Positions 16,621 through 25,870 are shown, counted from the first letter of the stretch. The stretch: DNA of 64,000 bases from Microbacterium tenebrionis (GCF_903645325.1 NZ_CAHJXQ010000002.1:124001-188000), one strand, 5' to 3'. Numbers and translations: made by a program. The notes: generated from the sequence alone by a model not told the origin.

Positions 16621-17271
16621 TCAGCCGATCCTGACCTCGAACCCGTCGGCCGCGGGCACGATCTCGACCTGCGTGAGATCGTCGACGTGATGCGCCGGAC
16701 CGAAGAACGGCGCGTGCGGGCCGACGCCGACGACCGTCATCCCGGCGTCGAGTCCGGCGCGGATGCCGGCGCCGGAGTCCTCGAACACGACGCAGTCCGC
16801 GGGCGCGATGCCGAGCAGGGATGCCGCGAGCAGGAACCCCTCCGGGTCGGGCTTGCTGTTCGTCACACGCTCGGCGGTGACCGCGAGTTCGGGGATGGTC
16901 AGCCGTGCGGCCCCCATGCGCGCGGTCATGAGGGCGACATTCGCCGAGGTGACGATGGCGTGGGGGAGGCCGTCCAGCGCGCGCAGCAGGTCGTCGGCGC
17001 CGCGGATCGCGACGACACCGTCGGTCTCGGCGCTCTCGCGTGCGAGCATCCGCTGATTCTCGATCAGGTTGATCTCGTGATCGCGCTCGGGCAGCAGGAT
17101 CGCCATGCTCTGCCACCCCTGGCGGCCGTGCACGGTCCGCAGCACCGTCTCGCGGTCCAGGCCGTGCGGCTCCGCCCATTCCAGCCACAGATGCTCGACG
17201 ACGGCCGTGGAGTCGACGAGCGTGCCGTCCATGTCGAGCAGGGCAGCGCGGGCAGTGAAGGTCGTCGCCAT
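16621..17271 (-). CDS. HAD-IA family phosphatase
   Basis: 216 residues. Motif I LLDMDGTLVDS near 11-21, motif II AIVTSANVALM near 107, motif III lysine in NSKPDPEGF near 142, and motif IV CVVFEDSGAGIRAGLDAGM near 160-180 are all present with a small helical cap, resembling the sugar-phosphate phosphatases of the DOG/GPP group. The substrate is not predictable from sequence. A TAGCCT hexamer ends 6 nt before the ATG. Confidence 0.92.
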   Translation of the reverse strand: MATTFTARAALLDMDGTLVDSTAVVEHLWLEWAEPHGLDRETVLRTVHGRQGWQSMAILLPERDHEINLIENQRMLARESAETDGVVAIRGADDLLRALDGLPHAIVTSANVALMTARMGAARLTIPELAVTAERVTNSKPDPEGFLLAASLLGIAPADCVVFEDSGAGIRAGLDAGMTVVGVGPHAPFFGPAHHVDDLTQVEIVPAADGFEVRIG

Positions 17272-17277
17272 GCATCC

Positions 17278-17283
17278 AGGCTA
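17278..17283 (-). promoter_or_regulatory. -10-like hexamer of the HAD phosphatase gene, predicts leaderless mRNA
   Basis: TAGCCT on the minus strand ends exactly 6 nt before the ATG with no ribosome-binding site. Confidence 0.5.
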
Positions 17284-17398
17284 GCCCCGGTGAGGGACGG
17301 CTCCGTCGCGGACTATTCTTGAAGCATCCCCCGATGTTCCACCCGGCAACCCGCGCGCCGGACGATCTTCGGTGCGCTCAGAACTTGCAAGGACGCAG

Positions 17399-18847
17399 AT
17401 GAACGACTTCGCGGCACACCGTGATGACTGGATGGTCTCAGAAGAGCTCGCAGAGCGGATGGTCCCGCTCATCGGCGCGCTCCGCCGCGATCATGAGGTG
17501 GTGACGTCGCTGCACGGGCACCGGCTGCTGGGGCTCTCGACGACGGGCATCATCGAGTTGCACGAGCGCGTCGCCCAGCTCGGCCACGAGGAGCTCGCTC
17601 TCGAAGACACCCTGGCCGTTCTCGAGGCTCTCCGCGATCTCGCGCCCGGCGCATCGTCGATCGACGTGGCGCGGCTCGTCGCCGGGCTCTCCGACACGGA
17701 TGCTCCGCTCGACGAGTACCTGCGCGAGGCGCTCGCACCTGCCATGGGCGCCGAGCCCGCCGAGCCCACCGATGTCGTGCTCTACGGCTTCGGGCGCATC
17801 GGACGCCTGCTCGCCCGCATTCTCATCGCCCACAACAGCGGGGGCAGCGGACTGCGCCTGCGTGCCATCGTCGTCCGGCGCGGATCCGAGAACGACCTCG
17901 TCAAGCGTGCTTCGCTCCTCATGCGCGACTCGGTGCACGGCAGCTTCGCGGGGTCGGTCACCGTGGACGAGGACGCCGAGCAGATCATCGCCAACGGCAC
18001 CCGCATCCAGGTCATCTACTCGAACGACCCGGCATCCGTCGACTACACCGCGTACGGCATCCGCGACGCCATCGTCGTCGACAACACCGGTCGCTGGCGC
18101 GACGAGGCGGGTCTGCGCCGTCACCTCGAGGCGAAGGGCGCGGCCCGTGTTCTGCTCACGGCCCCCGGCAAGGGGGCGCTGAAGAACATCGTCCACGGCA
18201 TCAACGACGCCACGATCGAGGACTCCGACCGCATCGTGTCGGCGGCCTCGTGCACGACGAACGCGATCACGCCGGCGCTCAAGGCCATGGACGAGGCGTA
18301 CGGCATCGTGCGCGGCCACGTCGAGACCGTGCACTCGTTCACGAACGACCAGAACCTGATCGACAACTTCCACTCCGGCGACCGTCGCGGCCGGTCGGCC
18401 GTGCTGAACATGGTCATCACCGAGACCGGAGCGGCCAAGGCCGTCGCCCGCGCACTGCCCGAGCTCGAAGGCAAGCTGACGGGTTCGGCGATCCGCGTGC
18501 CCACCCCCGACGTGTCGCTGGCCGTCCTGCACCTGACCCTCGAGAACCCGGCGACCAGGGACGAGCTCAACGACTATCTGCGCCGCGTCTCGCTGCACTC
18601 GAAGCTCCGCCAGCAGATCGACTACGTCGAGAGCCCCGAGGTCGTCTCGACGGACTTCGTCGGCTCGCACCGCGCCGGCATCGTCGACGGGCTCGCGACG
18701 ATCGCGAACGACCGCGACGTCGTGCTGTACGTCTGGTACGACAACGAGTACGGCTACTCGTGCCAGGTGATCCGCGTGCTCGAGGTCATGGCAGGTTCCC
18801 ACCCCGTCGTGCTGCCGCCCCGCCGCGAGGTGACGCTGCAGGGCTGA
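17399..18847 (+). CDS. gap: Glyceraldehyde-3-phosphate dehydrogenase, N-terminally extended (GapB type)
   Basis: 482 residues against about 335 for ordinary GAPDH; the extra 125 or so are an N-terminal helical extension as in corynebacterial GapB, which acts mainly in the gluconeogenic direction. Seen: Rossmann start VVLYGFGRIGRLLARIL near 125-140, active-site Cys in SAASCTTNAITPALKAM, and the C-terminal WYDNEYGYSCQV. The ATG after CAAGGACGCAG was chosen. An 8-bp palindrome CTTGCAAG overlaps this ribosome-binding region. Together with pckG, ppc and eno nearby, it belongs to the lower glycolysis/gluconeogenesis node. Confidence 0.95.
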   Translation: MNDFAAHRDDWMVSEELAERMVPLIGALRRDHEVVTSLHGHRLLGLSTTGIIELHERVAQLGHEELALEDTLAVLEALRDLAPGASSIDVARLVAGLSDTDAPLDEYLREALAPAMGAEPAEPTDVVLYGFGRIGRLLARILIAHNSGGSGLRLRAIVVRRGSENDLVKRASLLMRDSVHGSFAGSVTVDEDAEQIIANGTRIQVIYSNDPASVDYTAYGIRDAIVVDNTGRWRDEAGLRRHLEAKGAARVLLTAPGKGALKNIVHGINDATIEDSDRIVSAASCTTNAITPALKAMDEAYGIVRGHVETVHSFTNDQNLIDNFHSGDRRGRSAVLNMVITETGAAKAVARALPELEGKLTGSAIRVPTPDVSLAVLHLTLENPATRDELNDYLRRVSLHSKLRQQIDYVESPEVVSTDFVGSHRAGIVDGLATIANDRDVVLYVWYDNEYGYSCQVIRVLEVMAGSHPVVLPPRREVTLQG

Positions 18848-18966
18848 CGTGCAGGCCGCGTGTCAGCGGTCGACGCAGGCGGTCAGGTCGGCATCCACGT
18901 ACCCGGTGAACCCGCGGATCGATACCGCCGAGCGGCGATGTCCGACGCGCAGGGCAAGATGGGGGC

Positions 18967-20040
18967 ATGAGGCCGGAGATGCTGCGTCAGGAGCGGCTGC
19001 GGTCGCACCGGCTGTCGGCCCCTGCGCGCTCGGTGGCGGATGCCGCGCAGCACATGCTCGCCGTGCAGGCGCAGGAGTTCTGGGCCGGTCGCTGGGCGCT
19101 GGCCTCCCGCACCGCGGGCACGCCGACAGTGAGCGCGGTGGACGGCCTGTTCGACCGCGGTGTCCTCGTACGCGCGTGGACGCAGCGCGGCACCTTGCAC
19201 ATCGTCCCTGCACAAGACCTCGCGTGGATGCTGCAGGTGACCGGTGCACGCCAGATGCGCGCGCAGGAGCCGCGGCTGCGCGAGCTCGGACTCGACGCCG
19301 AGGCGCTGAAGCGGGTCGAGCACGTCGTTCGGACGGCGCTGCGAGGCGGCAACGCCCTGACACGCGCAGAACTCTTGGACCTGTTCGTCGGCATCGGCAT
19401 CGACCCCGCCGGGCAGCGCGGCGCCCACGCGATCGGAGCCCTAGCGCTGCGCGGCATCATCTGCCAGGGACCGACCGTCGCGCGACCGGGCGGAGTGAGC
19501 CGCGAGCAGTACTTCGTGCTCGTCGACGAGCACATCGGCGAGTCCGCATCGCCCGTCGATCCCGCCGCCGAGATGTTCGCGCGATACATCGGCGGGCACG
19601 GTCCGGCGACGGCCGCCGACTTCGCATGGTGGGCCGGTCTCACGCTCACGGCGGCGCGCGCCGCGGCATCGGCGGCGCAGAATGACGAGCGCATCCACGA
19701 AGTGGACGACGGGCTCTTCGCGGCGAGCAACCGGCCGCGGCGCAGCCCGCGCGCGGCATCCGTGCTCGCGCTCGCCTCATTCGAGGAGTACTACATCTCG
19801 TACGCCGATCGCACGGTCGCGTGCCCGCCCGAGCGCCTGGCCGCCGTTGGGCCGGGCAACAACGGCATGGTGCGCCCGATCATCGTCCGCGACGGCGTCG
19901 TGATCGGTACCTGGCGGCAGTCGACGGCGATCGGCCGGCACGCCGAAGATCCCATCCCCGAGCTCCTGACGCCAGGCGCCGCGGACGCGGCCGACATCGG
20001 CGCAGCGCTCGACCGCTACGCCGCCTTCATCACGGGGTGA
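18967..20040 (+). CDS. Winged-helix DNA-binding domain protein (HTH_42 family)
   Basis: 357 residues of the PF06224-type family common in actinobacteria. AARSVADAAQHMLAVQAQ-like N-terminal helices are followed by TWTQRGTLHIV-type winged-helix segments (here VRAWTQRGTLHIVPAQDL near 68-85), a second wing near 230 and a C-terminal WRQSTAIGRHAED. Some relatives are AlkZ-like DNA glycosylases with a QxQ-type loop; MLAVQAQEFWAGRWAL near 31-46 contains that QAQ motif, so a base-excision role is possible. CAAGAT ends 6 nt before the ATG. Confidence 0.85.
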   Translation: MRPEMLRQERLRSHRLSAPARSVADAAQHMLAVQAQEFWAGRWALASRTAGTPTVSAVDGLFDRGVLVRAWTQRGTLHIVPAQDLAWMLQVTGARQMRAQEPRLRELGLDAEALKRVEHVVRTALRGGNALTRAELLDLFVGIGIDPAGQRGAHAIGALALRGIICQGPTVARPGGVSREQYFVLVDEHIGESASPVDPAAEMFARYIGGHGPATAADFAWWAGLTLTAARAAASAAQNDERIHEVDDGLFAASNRPRRSPRAASVLALASFEEYYISYADRTVACPPERLAAVGPGNNGMVRPIIVRDGVVIGTWRQSTAIGRHAEDPIPELLTPGAADAADIGAALDRYAAFITG

Positions 20041-20098
20041 TGCTGGATGCTTTTCGTCGGTTTCACGCGCTCGGAACCGACCGAAAGCATCCAGCATC
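20039..20098. repeat. 60-bp intergenic palindrome at a convergent gene end
   Basis: Left arm 20039-20064 and right arm 20074-20098 are nearly perfectly complementary (GATGCTGGATGCTTT... against ...AAAGCATCCAGCATC) around a 9-nt loop. The left arm begins inside the TGA of the winged-helix gene and ramB ends 15 nt beyond, so it can act as a bidirectional terminator even without a T-tract. Confidence 0.65.
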
Positions 20099-20112
20099 GC
20101 GTGCTCCGCAGA

Positions 20113-21555
20113 TCACTCCGCTGCGTGCCGATCGAGGAACGCGTACACTTCGCTGTCGTCGACGCCGGGGAACGCGCCGCGGGGGAGCGGCGAGAACATG
20201 TGCGTGTGCACGCGGGCGCTGGGCCAGGAGCGGCCGTTCCACCGATCCGCCAAGCGCGGGTCGGGTCGCCGGCAGCACGCCTCGTCGGGACACGTCGACA
20301 CCGCACGGTCCGACGTCTCCCGTCCGCGCCACCACCGTGCGTCGTCGAAGGGCACGCCGACCGTGGCCGAGTACTCGCCGTCGCTGCCCGAACCCGTCTG
20401 CGTCGCGCACCAGAACGTGCCCGACGGGGTGTCGGTGTACTGGTAGCGCTCCGTCGTGCGGTTCTGCTGCTCGAACGCAGCCCGTGCCTGGAACTTGCGG
20501 CACACCGGCTGACCTTCCACGGCGCCGGTGACATCCATCGGCAGCGGCAGATCGTCGTTCTCGTACACGCGCGTGATCGCGCCGCTGCCCTCGACGCGCA
20601 GGAAGTGCAGCTTCATGCCGAGGTGCTCGGTCATGAGATTCGTCATCCGCATGCCCGCGGCCTCGTGCGTGACGCCGAACGCGTCGCGGAAGTCCTCGAC
20701 CGCGAGGTTGCGGTCCTTCTTCGCCTGCTGCAGGAACGCGATGCCCGCCGTCTCGGGGATGAGGCACGCGGCCGCGAAGTAGTTGATCTCGAGACGCTGC
20801 TGCAGGAAGTCGGCGTAATCGGTCGGCGGCGTGTGGCCGAGCAGGCGATGCGCCATCGCCTGCAGGGCCATGGACCGCAGGCCGTGACCGCCGGGGATGG
20901 ATGCCGGCGGCAGGTAGATCCGGCTGTTCTCGAGGTCGGTGACCGAGCGCGTCGAGTGGGGCAGGTCGTTGACGTAGATGAGCTCGAACCCGAGCTTCTC
21001 GGCCATGATGATCACGGTCCGGTGGGTGAGCGCGCCGCTGACGTGCCCGGCCGACTTCAGCTGCTTCTCGGCGAGCTTCTCGATGTCGCCGATGTAGTTG
21101 TTCTGCGCGCGCATCCGCAGGCGCAGCTCGGTGTTGGCTCTGCGGGCCTCCTCGGGCGTGGCGATCGCCTCGCGCTCGCGGCGCTGCAGCTCGCGGTGCA
21201 GCCCGAGGATCGATTCGATCGTCTCGTCCGGCATCCCCTTCGAGACGCGCACCGGGCTGACACCGAGTTGCCGGAAGACGGGGCTCGCCTGCGCCTTCTC
21301 GAGTTCGATCTCCAGCGCCGCCCGCCGGTTCGGCGGCTCGCCCGAGATGAGGTCGGCGACCTCGGTGCCGGTGGCTTGTGCGATGGCCTGCAGCAGAGAG
21401 AGCTTCGGCTCGCGCTTGCCGTTCTCGATGAGGCTGAGCTGCGAGCCTGCGACACCGACCTTCGCGCCGAGTTCGTCGAGGGTGAAGCCCTGCGCGAGGC
21501 GGTGGTGCCGGATGCGATGACCGAGGGTGGTGAGATGGATGCCGGAGCTGCTCAT
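20113..21555 (-). CDS. ramB: RamB-type transcriptional regulator of acetate and PEP metabolism
   Basis: 480 residues. XRE-type HTH at 10-65 (RIRHHRLAQGFTLDELGAKV, then GSQLSLIENGKREPKLSLL), followed by an IrrE/ImmA-like region with MAHRLLGHTPPTDYADFL and the ScfR-type C-terminal domain that includes CRKFQARAAF near 370. This is the architecture of RamB, which in corynebacteria represses acetate genes and affects pck. It diverges from pckG with 118 nt between. A TATGCT hexamer ends 6 nt before the ATG (leaderless), and a 6-6-6 inverted repeat lies just upstream of it, which fits autoregulation. Confidence 0.9.
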   Translation of the reverse strand: MSSSGIHLTTLGHRIRHHRLAQGFTLDELGAKVGVAGSQLSLIENGKREPKLSLLQAIAQATGTEVADLISGEPPNRRAALEIELEKAQASPVFRQLGVSPVRVSKGMPDETIESILGLHRELQRREREAIATPEEARRANTELRLRMRAQNNYIGDIEKLAEKQLKSAGHVSGALTHRTVIIMAEKLGFELIYVNDLPHSTRSVTDLENSRIYLPPASIPGGHGLRSMALQAMAHRLLGHTPPTDYADFLQQRLEINYFAAACLIPETAGIAFLQQAKKDRNLAVEDFRDAFGVTHEAAGMRMTNLMTEHLGMKLHFLRVEGSGAITRVYENDDLPLPMDVTGAVEGQPVCRKFQARAAFEQQNRTTERYQYTDTPSGTFWCATQTGSGSDGEYSATVGVPFDDARWWRGRETSDRAVSTCPDEACCRRPDPRLADRWNGRSWPSARVHTHMFSPLPRGAFPGVDDSEVYAFLDRHAAE

Positions 21556-21561
21556 TCCTTG

Positions 21562-21567
21562 AGCATA
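21562..21567 (-). promoter_or_regulatory. -10-like hexamer of ramB, predicts leaderless mRNA
   Basis: TATGCT on the minus strand ends 6 nt before the ramB ATG. The operator-like repeat at 21571-21588 would occupy the spacer between -10 and -35. Confidence 0.5.
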
Positions 21568-21570
21568 GCG

Positions 21571-21588
21571 AAAGAAACGCAGTTCTTT
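21571..21588. promoter_or_regulatory. Operator-like inverted repeat between ramB and pckG
   Basis: AAAGAA-ACGCAG-TTCTTT is a perfect 6-bp inverted repeat with a 6-nt centre in an AT-rich pocket. It overlaps the predicted ramB promoter and lies 86 nt before pckG. It does not match the corynebacterial RamB site as I recall it, so the binding protein is inferred only from position. Confidence 0.4.
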
Positions 21589-21673
21589 AGATCGAAAGTG
21601 GCCGAAAACACTCGCCTGGGTTCGGAGAATAGATGCAAGAACCGATCTCTACGATCCCTATCAAGGAGCAGAC

Positions 21674-23538
21674 ATGGCTATGGTCGAGACCTTCACCCCT
21701 CGCGTTCCCGCGGTCTCCGCAGCGCGAACCCTGGGCGCGGCTCCGACTTATGACACGCCGGCCATGGCAGAGCTCACGGCATGGGTCGAGGAGATCCGCG
21801 AACTCACCCAGCCCGCAGCGGTCCACTGGGTCGACGGCTCGGCCGCCGAGAACGACGCGCTGCTGCGCGGGCTGGTCGACGAGGGCAAGCTCATCAAGCT
21901 CAACCCCGAATGGCGTCCCGGCTCCTACCTCGCCCGCTCGCACCCTAGCGACGTCGCCCGCACCGAGGCGCGCACGTTCATCGCCTCCGAGCACGAGAAG
22001 GATGCCGGCCCCACGAACAACTGGGCAGACCCCGCCGACATGCGCGTCAAGATGACGGGTCTCTTCGAGGGCTCGATGAGAGGTCGGACGATGTACGTCG
22101 TGCCGTTCTCCATGGGGGCCGTGGGCGGCCCGTTGTCGCACATCGGCGTCCAGGTCACCGACAGCGCATACGCCGTGGCATCCATCGGCATCATGACCCG
22201 CGTCGGCGATGCGGTCACGCGTCAGATCGCCGAGGGCGCGCCGTGGGTCAAGACGGTCCACTCCGTCGGCGCCCCGCTCGCACCGGGCGAGGCGGATGTC
22301 GAGTGGCCGTGCAACGACGACAAGTACATCGTCCACTTCCCCGACTCGCTCGAGGTCTACTCGTACGGATCGGGTTACGGCGGCAACGCCATCCTCGCCA
22401 AGAAGTGCTTCGCGCTGCGCATCGCGTCGGTGATCGCCCGCGACGAGGGATGGCTGGCCGAGCACATGCTGCTGATCCGCGTCATCGACCCCCAGGACAA
22501 GGCGTACCACGTCGCCGCGGCGTTCCCGTCGGCCTGCGGCAAGACGAACCTCGCGATGCTGCGCCCGACGATCCCGGGCTGGAAGGTCGAGACTCTCGGC
22601 GACGACATCGCCTGGATCCGCCCCGGTGAGGACGGCCGCATGTGGGCCATCAACCCTGAGGCCGGCTTCTTCGGCGTCGCACCCGGTACCGGTGAGTCGA
22701 CGAACGTGACGGCGATCGAGACCCTCTGGGGCAACACGATCTTCACGAACGTCGCGCTCCGCCCCGACGGCGACGTCTGGTGGGAGGGGCTGACCGACAC
22801 ACCGCCGGCCAACCTCATCGACTGGCAGGGCAACGACTGGACGCCCGAGTCGGGCCGTCCCGCGGCGCACCCGAACTCGCGGTTCACGGTCGCGGCGGCG
22901 CAGTGCCCGCAGATCTCGGACGACTGGGAAGAGGCCGTCCCGCTCGACGTGATCCTCTTCGGCGGCCGCCGGGCCACCAACGTGCCGCTCGTGGTCGAGG
23001 CGACCGACTGGACGCACGGTGTCTTCCTCGGCTCCACGATCTCGTCGGAGCGCACCGCTGCCGCCGAGGGGACGCTCGGCGAGCGCGCCGCGACCCGTTC
23101 GCGATCTTGCCCTTCTGCGGATACAACATGGGCGACTACTTCGCGCACTGGCTCCAGGTCGGTCGCGAGCTGCGCTTCGACCGGGCCCCGCGCATCTTCC
23201 AGGTCAACTGGTTCCGCCGCGGCGCCGACGGCCGCTTCCTGTGGCCCGGCTTCGGCGACAACGCCCGCGTGGTCGACTGGATCATCCGCCGCATCAGCGG
23301 CGAGGTGGCAGCGGTCGACACCCCGATCGGCCGCCTGCCGCTGGTCGAGGACCTGAACCTCGACGGCATCGACGTGCCGGCCGAGGACCTCGAGGAGCTG
23401 TTCTCCGTCGACGCTCAGGCGTGGATGGCAGAGGCCGACTCGACCGAGGCGTTCTACGACACCTTCGGCGAGACGCTGCCGGCTGCGCTGCGCACCGAGC
23501 TCGCCTCGCTCCGCTACCGCCTCGAGAAGGCGCAGTAG
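21674..23538 (+). pseudogene. pckG: Phosphoenolpyruvate carboxykinase (GTP) with a one-base frameshift
   Basis: GTP-dependent decarboxylation of oxaloacetate to PEP, the first step of gluconeogenesis. From the ATG (AAGGAG upstream) the frame reads correctly for 470 codons: [16 protein letters not shown]-loop, [29 protein letters not shown]. It then reaches EGTLGE at 23083, where the next frame takes over with [19 protein letters not shown] and runs to the normal C-terminus at 23538. One nucleotide is missing at 23084-23085, in a spot that is not a homopolymer. Joined, the protein would be about 620 residues, as expected. Either the gene is inactivated or this is a sequencing error; the rest shows no decay. 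Confidence 0.88.
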
Positions 23539-23648
23539 CCGCACAAGACCCGCGTCGGCGGGATGGCAGGGACGAACCCATGGCTGAGTGGTCCCGCCAT
23601 CCTGCCGCCGCGACCACAGCCGGGTGCTCCGCGTCCGATCGACCGGGC

Positions 23649-23716
23649 CTGTCCCGATCTGCGGACGTTTCGGGGGAATCAGTCTGCAGATCGGGACAGC
23701 GTCCGCATATCGCGAC
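23649..23716. repeat. Structured intergenic element with two competing right arms
   Basis: The left arm 23649-23667 (CTGTCCCGATCTGCGGACG) can pair with GCAGATCGGGACAG at 23686-23699 (14 bp, perfect) or with the adjacent CGTCCGCATATCGCGAC at 23700-23716 (15 of 17). The two stems exclude each other. It lies between the convergent pckG and ABC exporter genes. A bidirectional terminator or a mobile palindromic element is possible. Confidence 0.6.
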
Positions 23717-23727
23717 GCGAGTGGATG

Positions 23728-25617
23728 CTACGCCAGGAGCTGATGCCTGGCGAGATCGCGGTACAGCGGTACCTGCTCGACGAGCTCGGAGTGCGTGCCG
23801 GTGCCGACGACCTCGCCGTCCTGGAGCACGACGATCACGTCGCTGTCGACAACGGTCGACAGCCGATGCGCGATCACGACGAGTGTCCGATCGGCCGAGA
23901 CCGCGTCGATGGCCTCGCGCATGCGCTGCTCGTTCACGCCGTCGAGAGATGACGTCGATTCGTCCAGCAGCAGGATGGGCGCCTCAGTCAGCAGCGCCCG
24001 TGCGATCGCGAGACGCTGGCGCTCGCCGCCCGAGAGCATCACGCCGTCCTCGCCGACCGGAGTCTGCAGACCGAGCGGGCCGCGTTCGAGCACGTCGCCG
24101 AGGTTCACGGCGCGCAGGACGCGCTCGCAGTCGGCATCCGTGGCGTCAGGGGAAGCGAGGCGCAGGTTGTCGGCGAGCGTGCCGGCGAGCGTCGGGGCAT
24201 CCTGCTCGACGTAACCGAAGTTCGCGCGCAGCTCGGCGCGCGGATACGTGCGGATGTCGTGTCCGTGCAGCCGGATCGAGCCGCCCGTGGGGTCGTAGAA
24301 GCGCTCGATGAGCGACAGGATCGTGCTCTTGCCCGCGCCGCTCGGACCGACCAGCGCCACCCGGGCGCCGCGCGGAACGTCGAAGGACACCCCGCGCAGC
24401 ACCTCGGCGTTCTCGACCGGATCGCGGTCGTCGTCCGCCCGCTCCAGGTGCGCGTCGACGAGCAGGGTGCGCGCCTCATTCGCGGCCGCCTCGCGGGCGG
24501 CGATCACGGCGTCGGGGTAGCGGAACCGCACATCGCGGAACGAGATGGCGGCGGCATCCGCATCGCCGTACCGGTCGTCCGAGAGGGATGCGGCGATCGT
24601 CGCATCCTCCTGATCCTCCGTCGGCAGGTCCAGCACCTCCTGGATCCGCCCGAGCGCACCGAGCGCCTGGCTCACCGAGGTGATCGCTCCGAACGTCGTC
24701 GCGAGCGGCATGATGAGCATGAAGAGGAACATCACGAATGTCACCAGCGATGCGACGCTGATCGCCCCGGCCGCGACGCGGAAGCCGCCGACGCCGAGGA
24801 CGGCCAGCAACGACAACTGGAGAGCCACGCCAGCGATCGGCACGACGAGGGCGGAGACCTTCGCGATCCGCACGCCGATGCCGTACGCCTCGCCCGCGAG
24901 CCCGCTGACGGCATCCGTCTCGCGCTCGGTCGCCCCGGATGCGCGCACGGTGCGGATCGAGCCCACCGCGCGCTCCACGGCCGATGCGAGTTCGCCCACC
25001 TTCACCTGCTGCGCGGCCGACGCTGTGCGGATCCGGCCGCTGAGCAGCACGACGACCGCGAGCGAGACGCCGACCACGACGACGATGATCAGTAGCAGGA
25101 GCGGATCGATGATCAGCATGGCGATCAGGGCGCCCAGGAAGAGCAGGACGCTGCCGACGGCATCCGCGAGACCCTGCGTCAGCACGGCGTACAGGAGGGT
25201 CGTGTCGGTGCCGACGCGCGAGACGAGGTCGCCGGTGCGGCGGGCGTCGAACTCGCGGATCGGCAGGTGCAGGATGCGGGCGATGAGCTTCCGGCGACTG
25301 GAGTGCACCACGGCCGTGCCGGTGCGCTGCAGCAGATAGTGCTGGTAACCCGAGATCACCGACGAGATGATCACGAATGCGACGAGCGCCCACACGAGCA
25401 TCCCGAGCGGCTTGCCGTCCTGGACGAACCCGATGACCTGGCCGACGAGAAGCGGCTGGACGAGCGAGGTCAGCGCTCCGATGACACTGAGCACGGCGAC
25501 GACGATCAGCGTGCGCTTGTGCTCGAACAGGAAGGGGAGGAGCTGGCGGAAGGTGGCGCGCGGACCGTCCTGCGGCGCGCCGCGTCCGCGTCGGCGAGTG
25601 GGCGCCGTACGAGACAT
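23728..25617 (-). CDS. ABC exporter half-transporter (fused membrane and ATPase domains)
   Basis: 629 residues. Six helices span about 35-330 (TLIVVAVLSVIGALTSLVQP first), then a nucleotide-binding domain: Walker A VGPSGAGKSTI near 425, Q-loop YVEQDAPTLAGTL, signature LSGGERQRLAIARAL near 530, Walker B ILLLDESTSSLDG, and the switch His in VVIAHRLSTVVDSD. A linker insertion of about 45 residues separates FRYPDAVIAAREAAANEAR from the Walker A. It resembles MsbA/LmrA-type exporters and probably works as a homodimer; the substrate is unknown. It lies downstream of a small HTH gene on the same strand, suggesting a regulated drug exporter. Confidence 0.93.
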   Translation of the reverse strand: MSRTAPTRRRGRGAPQDGPRATFRQLLPFLFEHKRTLIVVAVLSVIGALTSLVQPLLVGQVIGFVQDGKPLGMLVWALVAFVIISSVISGYQHYLLQRTGTAVVHSSRRKLIARILHLPIREFDARRTGDLVSRVGTDTTLLYAVLTQGLADAVGSVLLFLGALIAMLIIDPLLLLIIVVVVGVSLAVVVLLSGRIRTASAAQQVKVGELASAVERAVGSIRTVRASGATERETDAVSGLAGEAYGIGVRIAKVSALVVPIAGVALQLSLLAVLGVGGFRVAAGAISVASLVTFVMFLFMLIMPLATTFGAITSVSQALGALGRIQEVLDLPTEDQEDATIAASLSDDRYGDADAAAISFRDVRFRYPDAVIAAREAAANEARTLLVDAHLERADDDRDPVENAEVLRGVSFDVPRGARVALVGPSGAGKSTILSLIERFYDPTGGSIRLHGHDIRTYPRAELRANFGYVEQDAPTLAGTLADNLRLASPDATDADCERVLRAVNLGDVLERGPLGLQTPVGEDGVMLSGGERQRLAIARALLTEAPILLLDESTSSLDGVNEQRMREAIDAVSADRTLVVIAHRLSTVVDSDVIVVLQDGEVVGTGTHSELVEQVPLYRDLARHQLLA

Positions 25618-25644
25618 GCGTGACCTCGATCTGAAGAAAAGGGC

Positions 25645-25851
25645 TTACCTACGACCGTACTTCCTGTGCGCGGCCTGTTTCGTCACGCCGAGGGCGCCGG
25701 CGATCGCCTGCCAGGAGTATCCCGCCAGACGTGCGCGGCGCACCTGCGCCTCTTCGGCGCGGGTGATATCGAGACGGATGCCGGCGAGCCGGTGCAGTTC
25801 GGCGATCGGCTCGCCGTCCGGGTCGAGTGCCTGCGCGGTGTGTGCGGTCAT
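25645..25851 (-). CDS. Small helix-turn-helix protein
   Basis: 68 residues from the ATG at 25851; an in-frame TTG three codons earlier is possible but would place the start inside an operator-like palindrome. The C-terminal half ITRAEEAQVRRARLAGYSW followed by QAIAGALGVTKQAAHRKYGRR is a sigma-region-4-like HTH. The basic C-terminus supports DNA binding. The exporter gene begins 27 nt after it. Two TCAA-N6-TTGA palindromes lie immediately upstream, so it is a plausible autorepressor of its own operon. Confidence 0.75.
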   Translation of the reverse strand: MTAHTAQALDPDGEPIAELHRLAGIRLDITRAEEAQVRRARLAGYSWQAIAGALGVTKQAAHRKYGRR

Positions 25852-25856
25852 GGACG

Positions 25857-25870
25857 TCAATGTACGTTGA
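25857..25870. promoter_or_regulatory. Operator-like palindrome 1 (TCAA-N6-TTGA)
   Basis: TCAATGTACGTTGA, a 14-bp palindrome matching at 12 of 14 positions, 5 nt upstream of the HTH gene ATG. It has the same TCAA-N6-TTGA form as a second site 28 bp further upstream. Confidence 0.5.

Noticed and set aside
17384..17391. CTTGCAAG palindrome at the gap ribosome-binding site as a RamB site
   Set aside because: Only 8 bp, expected by chance often enough, and it does not extend to the fuller RamB or GlxR consensus.
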